DNA of 64,000 bases from Micrococcaceae bacterium RIT 802 (GCA_016892645.1 JAFEMX010000001.1:434001-498000), one strand, 5' to 3'. Shown: positions 17,556 through 27,744, counted from the stretch's first letter. Numbers and translations are program-made. The notes: generated by a model not told the origin, from the letters alone.

Positions 17556-18016
17556 GCGACCTCGAACAGCTCTACCAGCAGATCATCCTGGACCACTCCA
17601 AGCGCCGCAACGGGGAAGGGCTCGTCGAGCCGGAACCGGGTCACGCCTGGGGGGAGACCCACCAGCACAACCCGGTCTGCGGGGACCAGATCCGGCTGCG
17701 GGTCGAGACCGACGGCGGGGCCATCCGCCGGATCAGCTGGGAAGGCGACGGCTGCTCGATCTCGATGGCGTCCGCCTCGGTGCTGGTCGACCTCGCCGCG
17801 GGGGAGAGCCGGGAATCGTTGTTGGGCCTGGTCGCGCAGTTCCGGGCCGTCATGCGCTCCCGGGGGGCCATCGAAGCCGACGAGGAGGCCTTGGGCGATG
17901 CCGCGGCCTTTGCCGGCGTTTCCCGCTTCCCCGCACGCGTCAAATGCGCGATGCTCGCCTGGGTGGCCGCCGAACAGGCCCTGGCCGCCGCCGATACGGC
18001 GGCCGGCCAGGGCTAG
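17552..18016 (+). CDS. sufU: SufU zinc-dependent sulfur-transfer protein
   Basis: 154 residues. SufU accepts sulfur from SufS through a zinc-bound cysteine and passes it to the Fe-S scaffold. The IscU-like fold is clear: MSDLEQLYQQIILDHSKRRN at the N-terminus, the first Cys with following Asp in NPVCGDQI, the second in GDGCSISMASASVL, and the third in RVKCAMLAW. It overlaps sufS by 4 nt. Convergent nhaA ends 3 nt after its stop, and no terminator is visible between the two. Confidence 0.95.
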   Translation: MSDLEQLYQQIILDHSKRRNGEGLVEPEPGHAWGETHQHNPVCGDQIRLRVETDGGAIRRISWEGDGCSISMASASVLVDLAAGESRESLLGLVAQFRAVMRSRGAIEADEEALGDAAAFAGVSRFPARVKCAMLAWVAAEQALAAADTAAGQG

Positions 18017-18019
18017 GGC

Positions 18020-19339
18020 CTAGTCCCGTTCGTAGACGTCGGGAATGCCGTCGGCGTTGTCGTCGCGCTGGGCTTCTTCCTCGAGTTGCCGGTAGCGGCG
18101 GTTGCGGGGGATCAGCCAGGCCGCGCCCAGGGCCGCCGCGAGCAACGAGCCGGTGAGGATCGCGACCTTGGCATGCTCGTAGTGTGGCGACTCCAGCCCG
18201 AAGCTCAATTCGGAGACGAGCAGCGAGACGGTGAAGCCGATGCCCGCCAACAGTGTCACCCCGAGCAGGTCTGCCCACCTCACGGCCGGGTCCAGGTTCG
18301 CGTGCCGGGTCTTGGTCAGCAGGAAGGTCGAGCCCAGGATGCCGATGGGCTTGCCGAGAACGAGCCCGGCGACGATTCCCCACACGACGGGGTCGGTCAT
18401 CGCCTTGGAGATGCCCTCGGCGCCGCCCAGGGCGACGCCTGCGGAGAAGAAGGCGAAGATGGGCACGCAGATCCCCGAGGACAAGGGCCTGAAGCGGTGC
18501 TCGAAGCGTTCCGCCAGGCCGGTGCCGTCGCGTTCGTCGCGTCGGCGGACGGGCACGGAGAAGCCCAGCAGCACGCCGGCGATCGTCGCGTGGATGCCGG
18601 ATTCATGGACGAACGCCCACGTGATGACGCCCAGCGGCAGCAGGATGGCCCATGCCGTCCAGCGCCGGGTCGCGAAGTATTTCTGGAACCGGTTGGCAAT
18701 GAGGAAGAACAGCAGCAGCGGAACCAGGGCCAGGCCCAGGAAGAGGAAGTCCAGGTCGTCGGTGTAGACGAAGGCGATGATGACGATGGCGATCAGGTCA
18801 TCGACCACGGCGAGGGTCAGCAGGAAGATCCGCAGGGGGGAGGGCAGGCTGGAGCCGATGACGGCCAGCACGGCGACCGCAAACGCGATGTCGGTCGCGG
18901 TGGGGATGGCCCACCCGTGCAGCGTGGTGCCGCCCTCGCTGATGTTCAGTGCGACGTAGATCAGGGCAGGCACCAGCACGCCGCCGAAGGCGGCCGTCAC
19001 GGGGACGATCGCCCGGCTGAAGTCGCGGAGGTCGCCGATGACGAATTCCTTCTTCAGTTCCAGGCCGACGAGGAAGAAGAACACGGCCAGCAGGCCGTCC
19101 GAGGCCCAGTGGCCGAGGCTCAGGTCCAGGTCGAGGCCGGGGATGGGGACGGCGAGATGCAGGTCACGGAGGGCAAAGTAGCTGTCGCCCCAGGGCGTGT
19201 TCGCCCAAATGATGGCGATGGCCGCCGCGGCGATGAGCACGAGGCCGCCAATGGTCTCCGTGCGCAGGATCTCCCCGATGCGCAGGGATTCGAGATAGCT
19301 GCCGCGACCTAGGATCGTATTTCGGGCGGGTTTGGTCAT
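18020..19339 (-). CDS. nhaA: Na+/H+ antiporter NhaA
   Basis: 439 residues with about twelve hydrophobic segments. NhaA exports sodium in exchange for protons. The family core is visible: the cation-binding Asp pair in [11 protein letters not shown], the [15 protein letters not shown] segment, and the GWAIPTATD entry. The C-terminus is a polar tail with acidic residues ([19 protein letters not shown]). The ATG at 19339 (GAGG 8 nt upstream) is preferred to ATGs at 19366 and 19438. The vanZ-like gene ends 102 nt upstream on the same strand, so these are probably one operon. Confidence 0.93.
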   Translation of the reverse strand: MTKPARNTILGRGSYLESLRIGEILRTETIGGLVLIAAAAIAIIWANTPWGDSYFALRDLHLAVPIPGLDLDLSLGHWASDGLLAVFFFLVGLELKKEFVIGDLRDFSRAIVPVTAAFGGVLVPALIYVALNISEGGTTLHGWAIPTATDIAFAVAVLAVIGSSLPSPLRIFLLTLAVVDDLIAIVIIAFVYTDDLDFLFLGLALVPLLLFFLIANRFQKYFATRRWTAWAILLPLGVITWAFVHESGIHATIAGVLLGFSVPVRRRDERDGTGLAERFEHRFRPLSSGICVPIFAFFSAGVALGGAEGISKAMTDPVVWGIVAGLVLGKPIGILGSTFLLTKTRHANLDPAVRWADLLGVTLLAGIGFTVSLLVSELSFGLESPHYEHAKVAILTGSLLAAALGAAWLIPRNRRYRQLEEEAQRDDNADGIPDVYERD

Positions 19340-19441
19340 GCGAGAACCTCGATTTCGAGTGGGCATAGCGTTGTCTTTGCCGACCAGACTTCCCGGCTCA
19401 CCGCCATCGATCCTATCGCGGCAGGTGGCACCGGACACAAA

Positions 19442-19924
19442 TCATGACGACGGCGACACCCGGGTCCCGTAGCGCCGACGAACCGAGGAGACCACCAGAG
19501 GCAAGGTCGCGGCGCAGAACAGGACGCCGACCACCGCTCCCAGGGTGTTGGCCGCGACGTCGGCTCCGGAGGCGAAACGGGCCGAGATCAGCACCAGCTG
19601 TGCCGTCTCGATGGCCGCGCTGGCCAGCAGGGCCGCCGCCGCCACCATCCACCATCTGCGGGGCGCCACGATGACCGCCCCGAAGGCACCCCACGGGACG
19701 AACATGGCCACATTGGCCAGCCACTCGACCGCACCGTAGTCGAACCACCCGGGAACGCCGTGGCCATGCAGCCACGAGAGGGCCCGGTCCAGGCTGCCCT
19801 GCACCGGCCGGTCGACCGGCACGGGCCAGAACACCACGAACAGCACGGCGGCCAGGTACAGGGCCGCCGGGACCACGATGTAGGCCAGGCGCTGGCGACG
19901 GGGCAAGAGGCCGGCCAGCGGCAC
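19442..19924 (-). CDS. VanZ-like membrane protein
   Basis: 160 residues from a GTG at 19924. Four hydrophobic segments and the VanZ pattern are clear: LFVVFWPVPVD, the conserved EWLANVAMFVPWGAFG, IETAQLV and DVAANTLGAVVGV. VanZ-family proteins are linked to teicoplanin resistance in Enterococcus, but most are uncharacterised. The start is uncertain: the frame is open far upstream, but that part is only the antisense of mfd and DUF2505. GTG at 19924, 24 nt after the stop of the DUF2505 gene, fits an operon. Confidence 0.8.
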   Translation of the reverse strand: MPLAGLLPRRQRLAYIVVPAALYLAAVLFVVFWPVPVDRPVQGSLDRALSWLHGHGVPGWFDYGAVEWLANVAMFVPWGAFGAVIVAPRRWWMVAAAALLASAAIETAQLVLISARFASGADVAANTLGAVVGVLFCAATLPLVVSSVRRRYGTRVSPSS

Positions 19925-19947
19925 GCCGGTCCGCAGGGCCGCGAAGC

Positions 19948-20448
19948 CTAGGCCGGCTGGTCGAGCCACTTCTTGGCCTCGGCGGCCTGCAGGTTCAGGG
20001 CCTTGGCCAGGTACGGCTCGGCGGTGGCGGCGATCTTCCCGCCCAGAAACGGGATGGAGGAGGTGACGTCGCCGGTGAGCTCGATCGTGGTGGCCCCGGG
20101 GGCGGCCACCAGCTTCTGCACGGCCTTGACCTTGACCGGGGCGCCGGCGACGTCGACCGTGACCTCCGCGGTGCGGCTGCCATCCGCCGCGGGAGCTGAC
20201 CAGGATTCGTGCTGGGTGACGTTCAGCGTCTGGCCGACGAACTTCTTGACCATGTCGGGGAACCGGTCGGTCGGCAGGGTGCGGGCGGTGGTGGTGGTGA
20301 AGGCACCGCCGACCGGGCCGGAGACGCTGAAATCCGTCAGGGTTGCTCCGGCGCGCTGGCTGACGTGCTCGACGAAATCGCGGCGGGTCAACACGTCGAC
20401 GACGGCTTCGACGGGATGGGGCAGCGTGGTGGAGGCATTCAGGGCCAC
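19948..20448 (-). CDS. DUF2505 (SRPBCC-fold) protein
   Basis: 166 residues. The start MALNASTTLPHPVEAVVDVLTRRDFV and the later TVDVAGAPVKVKAVQKLV and GKIAATAEPYLAKAL fit the actinobacterial DUF2505 family, a START/SRPBCC-like hydrophobic-pocket fold with unknown ligand. No signal peptide is seen. It leads the short minus-strand operon with the VanZ-like gene and nhaA, and is divergent from mfd with 136 bp between starts. Confidence 0.85.
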   Translation of the reverse strand: MALNASTTLPHPVEAVVDVLTRRDFVEHVSQRAGATLTDFSVSGPVGGAFTTTTARTLPTDRFPDMVKKFVGQTLNVTQHESWSAPAADGSRTAEVTVDVAGAPVKVKAVQKLVAAPGATTIELTGDVTSSIPFLGGKIAATAEPYLAKALNLQAAEAKKWLDQPA

Positions 20449-20516
20449 AGGGTCTCCTCGGCAATCGGGGTGGTGGTATCGGTCTCCATGCTACGGGCTG
20501 GGGCGTCGAATCGCGG

Positions 20517-20555
20517 TAGGCTGGGATCCACCCCGGCCTCCTTGTGGACGCCGGG
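20517..20555 (+). promoter_or_regulatory. Candidate mfd -10 (TAGGCT) and small leader hairpin
   Basis: TAGGCT at 20517-20522 would start an RNA about 55 nt before mfd. The leader contains CCCGGC (20532-20537) paired with GCCGGG (20550-20555), followed by CTTTTG. The stem is short, so attenuation is only a weak possibility. Confidence 0.35.
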
Positions 20556-20584
20556 CTTTTGTGCTGTTTCCCGGAAGGAACCCC

Positions 20585-23500
20585 ATGGCCCTCACTGGCC
20601 TCCGCGCGGCATTGGCCGCCGATCCGTCCTATGCGCGCGTGCGCACCTATGCATCGAAGGACTTCGGCGCACGGAGCCAGGACCTCGAGGTCGCGGCCCC
20701 CGCCGGGTTGCGGGCCGCATTGGTCACCGAGGTCGTCGACGGTTTGGCTGCCGGGGAGGGCATCGTCGTGGCCGTCACCGCCACCGGCCGCGAGGCCGAG
20801 GAACTGGCCGGTGCACTGCGGGCCTACCTGCCCGACGGCGCCGTCGAGGAGTTCCCCAGCTGGGAGACGCTCCCGCACGAACGGCTCTCCCCGCGCTCGG
20901 ACACGGTGGGCCGTCGGCTGAACGTGCTGCGCCGGCTCGCCCACCCGGAGCATCACGGGGGCCCGCTGCAGGTCGTCGTCGCGCCGATCCGCGCCGTGGT
21001 GCAGCCGCTGGTCAAGGGGCTGGGGGAGCTGTCCCCCGTGCGGTTGGCGACCGGCGAGGAGAAGCAGTTCGACGCCGTCGTGCAGGAGCTGGCTGCTGCG
21101 GCCTACGCCCGGGTGGACATGGTCACGCACCGGGGCGAGTTCGCCGTGCGCGGCGGCATCCTCGACGTCTTCCCGCCCACCGAGGACCACCCCCTCCGCA
21201 TCGATTTCTTCGGCGACGAGGTCGAGTCGATGCGCTGGTTCTCCGTCGCCGACCAGCGCTCCTTCTCCAAGGCCGACAAGGCCGAGGGCGGGATCGCCGA
21301 CCCCACTGTCCTGTACGCCCCGCCGTGCCGGGAACTGCTGATCACCCCCGCCGTCATGTCCCGCGCGGCCAAGCTCAAGGCCTCGATGCCTGCGGCGGCG
21401 GACATGCTGGAGAAGATTGCCGGCGGCATCGCCGTCGAGGGGATGGAGTCCCTCGCACCGCTGCTGGTCGATGCCATGGTCCCGTTTGTCGGGGAGCTGC
21501 CGGCGGATTCCGTGGCCGTCGTGATGGAGCCCGAAAAGGTCAGGGCACGCGCCCACGACCTGGCCGAGACCAACGCCGAATTCCTCGCCGCCGCCTGGTC
21601 CACCGCCTCCGACGGCGGCGCGGCACCGGTGGACCTGATGCAGGCCGACGGCCTCGGCGCCGCCCTGGACGCCGGGAACTTCTCCACCCTGGCCGATACC
21701 CGCGTCACCGCCCTGGCCTCGCAGGTCAGCTGGTGGTCCATCACCTCGCTGACCCGGGACGACGAGGTGGAACTGGACATCGACTCGCTGAACGTCGCGG
21801 CCCGCGAACCGCGCGGCTACCAGGGCGAGGTCGCCGAGATGATGGAATTCATCGGCTCCCGCGTGCGCGATGACTGGCGCGTGGTCGTGGCCACCGACGG
21901 CCCCGGCCCGGCCCAGCGCCTGGCCGAGCTCTTCCACGACGCCGGCATCCCCTGCCACCGCATCGACTCCGTCGACGACACCCCCACGAAGGGCCTGATC
22001 GAGATCACGACGGCGGTGGCCGGCCGCGGGTTCGTCTTCGACTCCCTGAAACTCGGGTTGCTCACCGAGGCCGACCTGTTGGGACGCTCCAGCGCCTACT
22101 CGGCCAAGTCCAGCCGGAAGCTCGCCGCCCGCCGACGCAACGCGGTGGACCCGCTGCAGCTGAGCGAGGGCGACTTCGTGGTGCACGAGCAGCACGGCAT
22201 CGCCCGGTTCGTCGAGCTGATCCAGCGCAAGGTCGGCGGCACCTCGGGGTCCATGCGCGAATACCTGGTCCTTGAATACGCCCCGTCCAAGCGCGGGGCA
22301 CCCGGCGACCGGCTCTTCGTGCCCACCGACCAGCTGGACCAGGTCACGCGCTACGTCGGCGGGGAGACCCCGTCGCTGTCCAAGATGGGCGGCAGCGACT
22401 GGTCGAACACCAAGTCCAAGGCGCGGCGGGCGGTCAAGGAGATCGCCGCGGACCTCATCCGCCTCTACTCGGCGCGGATGGCCTCGCGGGGGCACGCGTT
22501 CGCGAAGGACACGCCCTGGCAGTCCGAACTCGAGGAGGCCTTCCCGTTCGTCGAGACGCCCGACCAGCTGACCACGATCAACGAGGTCAAGGCCGACATG
22601 GAGCGCGAGATCCCGATGGACCGGCTCATCTCCGGCGACGTCGGCTTCGGCAAGACCGAGATCGCGGTCCGCGCCGCGTTCAAGGCCGTGCAGGACGGCA
22701 AGCAGGTCGCGGTGCTGGTGCCCACGACCCTGCTGGCCCGCCAGCACGTCGAGACCTTCGGGGAGCGGTTCTCCGGCTTCCCGGTCCGCGTGGCGTCCCT
22801 CTCGCGGTTCCAGACGCCCAAGGAGGCGAAGGACGCCGTCGAGGGGCTGAAGAACGGGTCGATCGACGTGGTCGTCGGCACGCACCGGTTGCTGTCCAAG
22901 GAGGTGCAGTTCAAGGACCTGGGCCTGGTGGTCGTCGACGAGGAGCAGCGCTTCGGCGTCGAGCACAAGGAGGCGCTGAAGCAGATGCGCACCAATGTCG
23001 ACGTGCTGTCCATGTCCGCCACCCCGATCCCGCGCACCCTGGAGATGTCGCTGACCGGCATCCGCGAGACCTCCACGCTGGCGACCCCGCCGGAGGAACG
23101 CCACCCGGTGCTCACCTACGTTGGCCCGCGCACCGACAAGCAGATCTCCGCCGCCATCCGGCGCGAACTCATGCGCGAGGGCCAGGTCTTCTTCGTCCAC
23201 AACCGGGTCTCCTCGATCGACTCGGTCGCCGCCCAGCTGCGCGAACTCGTCCCGGAGGCACGCGTGGAGGTCGCCCACGGCAGGATGAGCGAGGCGAAGC
23301 TGGAGCAGATCATCGTGGACTTCTGGGACAAGAAGTTCGACGTCCTGGTCTCCACCACGATCATCGAGACCGGACTGGACATCTCCAACGCCAACACGCT
23401 GATCGTGGACCGGGCGAACAACTACGGGCTGAGCCAGCTGCACCAGCTGCGCGGACGCGTGGGCCGCGCGCGCGACCGGGCCTACGCGTACTTCCTCTGG

Positions 23501-24190
23501 GATGTCGAAAGGCCACTCGGGGAGGTCGCGCTGGAGCGGCTGAAGGCCGTGGCGGCGCACAACGAGCTCGGTTCCGGGTTCCAGCTGGCGATGAAGGACC
23601 TGGAGATCCGCGGTGCCGGCAACCTGCTCGGCGGCGAGCAGTCGGGCCACATCGCCGGCGTCGGCTTCGACCTCTACATCCGGCTGGTCGGCGAGGCGGT
23701 GGCCAACTTCAAGGGCGAGACCGAGGAGAAGGTCGCCGACATGAAGATCGAGCTGCCGGTCAACGCCCACCTGCCCCACGACTACGTGCCGGGGGAGCGG
23801 CTGCGGCTGGAGGCCTATCGCAAGCTCGCGGCGGCCACCGACGCCGAGGGCATCGACGCGGTGGTCGCCGAACTCGTCGACCGCTACGGCGAGCCGCCGG
23901 CGGCGGTGGTGAACCTCGTGGAGGTCGCCCGCTTCCGGGTCAGGGCGCGGGCCGCGGGCCTGACGGATGTGGCGATGCAGGGCAACTTCATCAAGTTCGC
24001 CCCGGCGAGCCTGCCCGAGTCGAAGCTGCTGCGCATGGACCGGATGTACAAGGGTGCACAGAACAAACAGGCGCTGGACGCCGTGCTGATCCCCAAGCCC
24101 AAGACCGCGCCGATCGGGGGACGGGACCTGGCCGATGCCGAGATCCTCGCCTGGGCCTCCGGCGTGCTGGAGGCGCTGTTCGAGGGCTGA
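20585..24190 (+). CDS. mfd: Transcription-repair coupling factor
   Basis: 1201 residues, the usual Mfd length. Mfd pushes or dislodges RNA polymerase stalled at DNA damage and recruits UvrA. N-terminal UvrB-like modules come first (FPSWETLPHERLSPRSDTVG), then the RNA-polymerase interaction domain (VHEQHGIARFVEL, near residue 535), then the RecG-like motor with Walker A GDVGFGKTEIA, Walker B DEEQRFGVEHKE and motif VI QLRGRVGRARDRAYAY, and a C-terminal TRCF domain. The ATG at 20585 follows GGAAGGA; the much longer open frame upstream from 19973 runs antisense to DUF2505. Confidence 0.97.
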   Translation: MALTGLRAALAADPSYARVRTYASKDFGARSQDLEVAAPAGLRAALVTEVVDGLAAGEGIVVAVTATGREAEELAGALRAYLPDGAVEEFPSWETLPHERLSPRSDTVGRRLNVLRRLAHPEHHGGPLQVVVAPIRAVVQPLVKGLGELSPVRLATGEEKQFDAVVQELAAAAYARVDMVTHRGEFAVRGGILDVFPPTEDHPLRIDFFGDEVESMRWFSVADQRSFSKADKAEGGIADPTVLYAPPCRELLITPAVMSRAAKLKASMPAAADMLEKIAGGIAVEGMESLAPLLVDAMVPFVGELPADSVAVVMEPEKVRARAHDLAETNAEFLAAAWSTASDGGAAPVDLMQADGLGAALDAGNFSTLADTRVTALASQVSWWSITSLTRDDEVELDIDSLNVAAREPRGYQGEVAEMMEFIGSRVRDDWRVVVATDGPGPAQRLAELFHDAGIPCHRIDSVDDTPTKGLIEITTAVAGRGFVFDSLKLGLLTEADLLGRSSAYSAKSSRKLAARRRNAVDPLQLSEGDFVVHEQHGIARFVELIQRKVGGTSGSMREYLVLEYAPSKRGAPGDRLFVPTDQLDQVTRYVGGETPSLSKMGGSDWSNTKSKARRAVKEIAADLIRLYSARMASRGHAFAKDTPWQSELEEAFPFVETPDQLTTINEVKADMEREIPMDRLISGDVGFGKTEIAVRAAFKAVQDGKQVAVLVPTTLLARQHVETFGERFSGFPVRVASLSRFQTPKEAKDAVEGLKNGSIDVVVGTHRLLSKEVQFKDLGLVVVDEEQRFGVEHKEALKQMRTNVDVLSMSATPIPRTLEMSLTGIRETSTLATPPEERHPVLTYVGPRTDKQISAAIRRELMREGQVFFVHNRVSSIDSVAAQLRELVPEARVEVAHGRMSEAKLEQIIVDFWDKKFDVLVSTTIIETGLDISNANTLIVDRANNYGLSQLHQLRGRVGRARDRAYAYFLWDVERPLGEVALERLKAVAAHNELGSGFQLAMKDLEIRGAGNLLGGEQSGHIAGVGFDLYIRLVGEAVANFKGETEEKVADMKIELPVNAHLPHDYVPGERLRLEAYRKLAAATDAEGIDAVVAELVDRYGEPPAAVVNLVEVARFRVRARAAGLTDVAMQGNFIKFAPASLPESKLLRMDRMYKGAQNKQALDAVLIPKPKTAPIGGRDLADAEILAWASGVLEALFEG

Positions 24191-24242
24191 GGCCTTCCGG
24201 CCGAAGGCCGGACACGGGCCAGGCCCTGCGCGGCGGGACACG

Positions 24243-24282
24243 AAAAACGGCGGGGGACCGGCTGTGCGCCGTCCCCCGCCGT
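24243..24282 (-). terminator. Intrinsic terminator for the minus-strand salvage operon
   Basis: A perfect 12-bp stem, ACGGCGGGGGAC (24247-24258) with GTCCCCCGCCGT (24271-24282), is followed on the minus strand by TTTTT (24243-24247). It lies just past the YtxH-like gene. In the plus direction there is no T-run. Confidence 0.88.
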
Positions 24283-24300
24283 GATGCGGGCCGGTGGGGC

Positions 24301-24726
24301 CTACGAGTGGCCGGTGGCCGGGCCGGTCGGCGTGGCGCCGCCCTCTGCGGCCCATTCGGTGCCGTCGTCGCCGCCGTCCTCGGGGCGTGCCGCCGATCCG
24401 AGCGCCGGGTCGGAGACGTGGTCTGCGGCGTGGGACGGGGTTCCGGAAGCCGTGCCGGAGTCATGGTCCTTGGCGCGGTGCATGGCGTTGGCTGCGGTGT
24501 CCTTCACCTTCCCGGCCACGGTGCCGGCGGCCGAAGCGGCCGCCGAACCGACGTCGGGGGCCTTGTCCTTGATGGCGGCTTCGACGTCGTGGACCTTCTC
24601 CTGGGTGCGGGGGTCCTGCCATAGGTCCTGGGCCTTGTCGCGGAGCTGGTCGTACTTTTCGCGGCCCGCGCGGGCGCCCAGGACGTATCCCACAGCTGCT
24701 CCGGCCAGAAATGTAAAGATGCGCAT
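24301..24726 (-). CDS. YtxH-like small membrane protein
   Basis: 141 residues. It starts with one glycine-rich hydrophobic helix (MRIFTFLAGAAVGYVLGARAG) followed by REKYDQLRDKAQDLW, the pattern of YtxH-domain proteins, then an amphipathic Ala/Lys/Asp-rich stretch and a disordered acidic tail with Gly, Ser and Pro. The ATG at 24726 has GAGGAGG upstream. The family is implicated in stress or envelope functions but without a defined activity. It is the last gene before the terminator at 24243. Confidence 0.75.
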   Translation of the reverse strand: MRIFTFLAGAAVGYVLGARAGREKYDQLRDKAQDLWQDPRTQEKVHDVEAAIKDKAPDVGSAAASAAGTVAGKVKDTAANAMHRAKDHDSGTASGTPSHAADHVSDPALGSAARPEDGGDDGTEWAAEGGATPTGPATGHS

Positions 24727-24859
24727 TGCATTCCTCCTCTGCTCAAGCGTGGGATCCGGTGCGGAACCCGGATCCCACACTAACGCGTTCGACCCCGGCA
24801 CGCAGCGCAGGGCGTCGTCGACCGCATCCGCCCGGCTGACGACGGGACCGCAGACGACG

Positions 24860-24894
24860 ACGGGCGCCCGCCGGCATGGCCGGTGGGCGCCCGT
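24860..24894 (-). terminator. Long GC-rich hairpin after the two-helix membrane protein
   Basis: A 16-bp stem with one G-T pair (24860-24875 with 24879-24894) and a 3-nt loop lies 19 nt past the stop at 24913. There is no T-run, so it may be a weak or tail-less terminator or a processing site before the YtxH-like gene. Confidence 0.45.
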
Positions 24895-24912
24895 GGTGGC
24901 GGTGCGGTGCTG

Positions 24913-25173
24913 CTACTTCTTGACGACCTCTGCGGCCGGGATGCGCTCGGCCTGGTGCGAGTTGGAGTGGCCGAGGATGGTCTGCGGGATGCCGAAGGCA
25001 AGCAGCGCCAGCACGAAGCAGGCGATGCCCGGCAGCCAGGCGTTCTCCAGCGTCCAGAAGCTCAGCGCGTACAGGGCGCCCAGGAACAGGATGAAGAACA
25101 CCGCGAAGGCCAGGAAGTTTCCCGCGAAGTTGCCCTGGCCGGAATAGGCCTTGCTCTTGCCGTCTGAGTACAC
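24913..25173 (-). CDS. Small membrane protein with two predicted helices
   Basis: 86 residues from a GTG with AAGGAG 7 nt upstream. After a polar start (VYSDGKSKAYSGQGNFAGN) come two hydrophobic segments (FLAFAVFFILFLGALYALSF and WLPGIACFVLALLAFGIP) and a short charged tail. No family is recognised; similar short proteins are conserved in Micrococcaceae to my knowledge. It begins 50 nt after the deoC stop on the same strand, so it is probably in the same transcript. Confidence 0.7.
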   Translation of the reverse strand: MYSDGKSKAYSGQGNFAGNFLAFAVFFILFLGALYALSFWTLENAWLPGIACFVLALLAFGIPQTILGHSNSHQAERIPAAEVVKK

Positions 25174-25223
25174 TGCGATTCTCCTTGTTGTCCTGCGCCG
25201 GCTGGCGGTGGTGCGCGCTCGCG

Positions 25224-25910
25224 CTAGTAGCCGGCGGTGCCCTGCTCACCCTCTACAATAGCAACTCCCGAGCTGGCCCCGAGCCGTGTGGCTCCGGCCT
25301 CGATCATCGCCTGCGCATCGGCCAGGGAACGGACCCCGCCGGAGGCCTTGACGCCCAGCTCCGGGCCGACCGTGCGGCGCATCAACGCGATGTCCTCGAC
25401 CGTCGCCCCTCCACCGGCGAAACCGGTGGAGGTCTTCACGAAGTCGGCCCCGGCCTCGACGGCGGCCTGGCAGGCGAGGACCTTGGCCTCCTCGTCCAGC
25501 AGCGAGGTCTCGATGATCACCTTGAGGATGGCACCGCCGTCGTGCACGGTGGCCGCGACGCCGCCGATGTCCGCGACCAGCGCGTCACGGTCGCCCCGGC
25601 GTGCCGCGGCGATGTCGATGACCATGTCGATCTCGCTGGCCCCGTCGGCGATGGCCCCGGCGGCCTCGAAGGATTTCACCGCGGTGGTGGTCGCCCCGAA
25701 CGGGAAGCCGATCACCGAGCAGGTCAGCACGCCGGTGCCCTGCAGGGCACCGGCCACGGTGGCGACCCAGAGCGGGTTCACGCAGACGGACTTGAAGTGG
25801 TACTGCGCGGCCTCGGCCGCCACGGCGAGGATGTCCTCGCGGGACGCGTCGGGCTTGAGCAGCGTGTGGTCGATGTAGGAGGCGATGGTGGCTGGCGTGG
25901 GCTGGGGCAT
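25224..25910 (-). CDS. deoC: Deoxyribose-phosphate aldolase
   Basis: 228 residues. DeoC splits 2-deoxyribose-5-phosphate into acetaldehyde and glyceraldehyde-3-phosphate. Family features: [38 protein letters not shown], the Schiff-base Lys in [12 protein letters not shown] and the second Lys in GVKASGGVR. The ATG at 25910 has AGAGGGA upstream. It lies 29 nt after the phosphohexomutase and with punA forms a nucleoside/deoxyribose salvage operon, in which the mutase could convert sugar-1-phosphates for DeoC. Confidence 0.96.
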   Translation of the reverse strand: MPQPTPATIASYIDHTLLKPDASREDILAVAAEAAQYHFKSVCVNPLWVATVAGALQGTGVLTCSVIGFPFGATTTAVKSFEAAGAIADGASEIDMVIDIAAARRGDRDALVADIGGVAATVHDGGAILKVIIETSLLDEEAKVLACQAAVEAGADFVKTSTGFAGGGATVEDIALMRRTVGPELGVKASGGVRSLADAQAMIEAGATRLGASSGVAIVEGEQGTAGY

Positions 25911-25939
25911 GGTTCCCTCTCGGTGGTGGGTCGGTTGGT

Positions 25940-27700
25940 TCAGAGGCCGAGTGCGGTGCCGGTGTCGGCCCGGACGCGGGCCAGCCGGTCGTGGGCGCGC
26001 AGCCGCGCGGCGGGCAGGTCCCCGGCGGAGGCCACCGGTTCGATGACCTCGAGGTAGCACTTGAGCTTGGGTTCGGTGCCGCTGGGCCGCACGATCACCC
26101 GGCTGGCATCGGAAGTCGTGAACGCCATCGCGTCGGTCGGCGGCAGCGCCGCACTGCCCCGGGCCAGGTCGGTGGCGATGTCCACGGCGGAGCCGGCGAG
26201 CGACTCCGGTGCCCGGGACCGCAGGCGGGCCATCAGGGTGCCCAGCTCGTCGAGCGAGGCCACGCGCACCGAGAGCTGGTCGGTGGCGTGCAGCCCGTGC
26301 TCCAGGGCCAGGGCGTCGAGTTCATCGCTCAGCGTGCGGTCGACGGCCTTGAGCCGGGCCGCGAACTCGGCCAGCAGCAGGGCCGCCGACATGCCGTCCT
26401 TGTCGCGCACCAGGTCCGGGGCCACGCAGTATCCCAGTGCCTCCTCGTACCCGAAGGACAAGCCGGGAACCCGCGAAATCCACTTGAAGCCGGTCAGGGT
26501 TTCCTCGTGGGCGATCCCGGCGGCGGCGGCAACGCGGGCCAACAGGCGCGAGGAGACGATCGAGTTCGCGAAGACGGGCGAACCGGATGCGGTGGCACCG
26601 GGCCCGCCGGCGGCCGTCCGGGCGGCGATGTGCACGCCGAGCAGGGCGCCGACCTCGTCGCCGGAAAGCATCCGCCAGCCCGCCTCCGGGTCGTTGATGG
26701 CCGCGGCACAGCGGTCCGCGTCCGGATCGTTGGCGATGACCAGGTCCGCATCGGTCGCCCGGGCCAGGTCCAGGGCCAGGTCGATGGCGCCGGGCTCCTC
26801 GGGGTTGGGGAATGCGACGGTGGGGAAATCCGGGTCGGGTTCGGCCTGTTCCGCCACCAGGTGGACGTCGGTGAAGCCGGCGGTGGCCAGGGCCCGGGAC
26901 ATCGTGTCCCCGCCGACACCGTGCATCGGGGTCAGCACGATGCGCAGGTCGGCACGGTGCTCGCGTTCGGACGCGTCGGCCGGGACCAGGGCGGTGATGG
27001 ACTCGAGGTAGCGGGCCTGCACGTCGCCGGGTTCGCCGGCTGCGGGCAGCACGGTCCAGCCGGCGTCGGCCAGCTCGATGCCGGCCAGCGGGCCGGTGGC
27101 CGCGATGCGCTCGGCGATCCCGGCATCCATCGGGGCGACGATCTGCGCGCCCTGCCCCGAGTCGGAGACGGCCCGTCCTCCCAGATAGACCTTGTAGCCG
27201 TTGTCCTGGGGCGGGTTGTGGCTGGCGGTCACCATGACCCCGGCCTCGCACGCCAGCGCGCGGACCGCCCAGGCGAGCACCGGCGTGGGCAGCCGGGTGG
27301 GCATCAGGAACGTCTCGATGCCGGCGGCGGTGAAGATGGCGGCGGTCTCCTCGGCGAAGACGTCCGAGTTGTAGCGGGCATCGAACCCGACCACGGCCCG
27401 CGGGGTGTAGGCGCCGGCCGCGGCGTCGAGCAGGTACCGGGCGACGCCGGCGGCGGTGTGCCGGACCACGACCCGGTTCATCCGGTTCGGTCCGGCGCCC
27501 AGTGCCGCCCGCAATCCCGCCGTCCCGAAGGAAAGCGTCCCGGAGAACCGGTCGGCCAGCTCCGCCCGGGCCGCATCGTCGGTGCGGGCCTCCCCGAGCA
27601 GGGCCAGCAGCTCGGCGGCGGTCGCCGGATCGGGGTCCTCGGCGGCCCAGGCCTCGGCGCGGGCGAACAGGTCCTCGGGCAGCTGGGGGGCGGAATTCAT
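25940..27700 (-). CDS. Phospho-sugar mutase (phosphomannomutase/phosphopentomutase-like)
   Basis: 586 residues, alpha-D-phosphohexomutase superfamily. The phosphoserine loop is [13 protein letters not shown], the metal loop DPDADRCA, the sugar loop GYEEALGY and the phosphate-binding loop [12 protein letters not shown] near the C-terminus. The large N-terminal extension ([17 protein letters not shown]) matches the PMM/PGM2-like subgroup, which acts on hexose or pentose phosphates. Neighbours punA and deoC suggest it converts ribose- or deoxyribose-1-phosphate to the 5-phosphate, although a glucose/mannose role is also possible. The ATG at 27700 follows CAGGAG. Confidence 0.92.
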   Translation of the reverse strand: MNSAPQLPEDLFARAEAWAAEDPDPATAAELLALLGEARTDDAARAELADRFSGTLSFGTAGLRAALGAGPNRMNRVVVRHTAAGVARYLLDAAAGAYTPRAVVGFDARYNSDVFAEETAAIFTAAGIETFLMPTRLPTPVLAWAVRALACEAGVMVTASHNPPQDNGYKVYLGGRAVSDSGQGAQIVAPMDAGIAERIAATGPLAGIELADAGWTVLPAAGEPGDVQARYLESITALVPADASEREHRADLRIVLTPMHGVGGDTMSRALATAGFTDVHLVAEQAEPDPDFPTVAFPNPEEPGAIDLALDLARATDADLVIANDPDADRCAAAINDPEAGWRMLSGDEVGALLGVHIAARTAAGGPGATASGSPVFANSIVSSRLLARVAAAAGIAHEETLTGFKWISRVPGLSFGYEEALGYCVAPDLVRDKDGMSAALLLAEFAARLKAVDRTLSDELDALALEHGLHATDQLSVRVASLDELGTLMARLRSRAPESLAGSAVDIATDLARGSAALPPTDAMAFTTSDASRVIVRPSGTEPKLKCYLEVIEPVASAGDLPAARLRAHDRLARVRADTGTALGL

Positions 27701-27744
27701 GGTGCTCCTGGGGTGGTGCGGTTCTCGGATGGGCAGGGCAGGGG

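Noticed and set aside
18086-19312. 408-codon plus-strand frame opposite nhaA
   Set aside because: The composition (Gly/Asp/Gln-rich) is that of an antisense frame, and nhaA has clear family motifs.
24191-24209. mfd terminator at GGCCTTC/GAAGGCC
   Set aside because: A 7-bp hairpin directly after the stop has no T-run; the stronger hairpin at 24247 works in the opposite direction.
19442-24355. A 1637-codon open frame on the minus strand across mfd
   Set aside because: It is the antisense shadow of mfd and DUF2505 in high-GC DNA; only its last 160 codons (VanZ-like) look like a protein.
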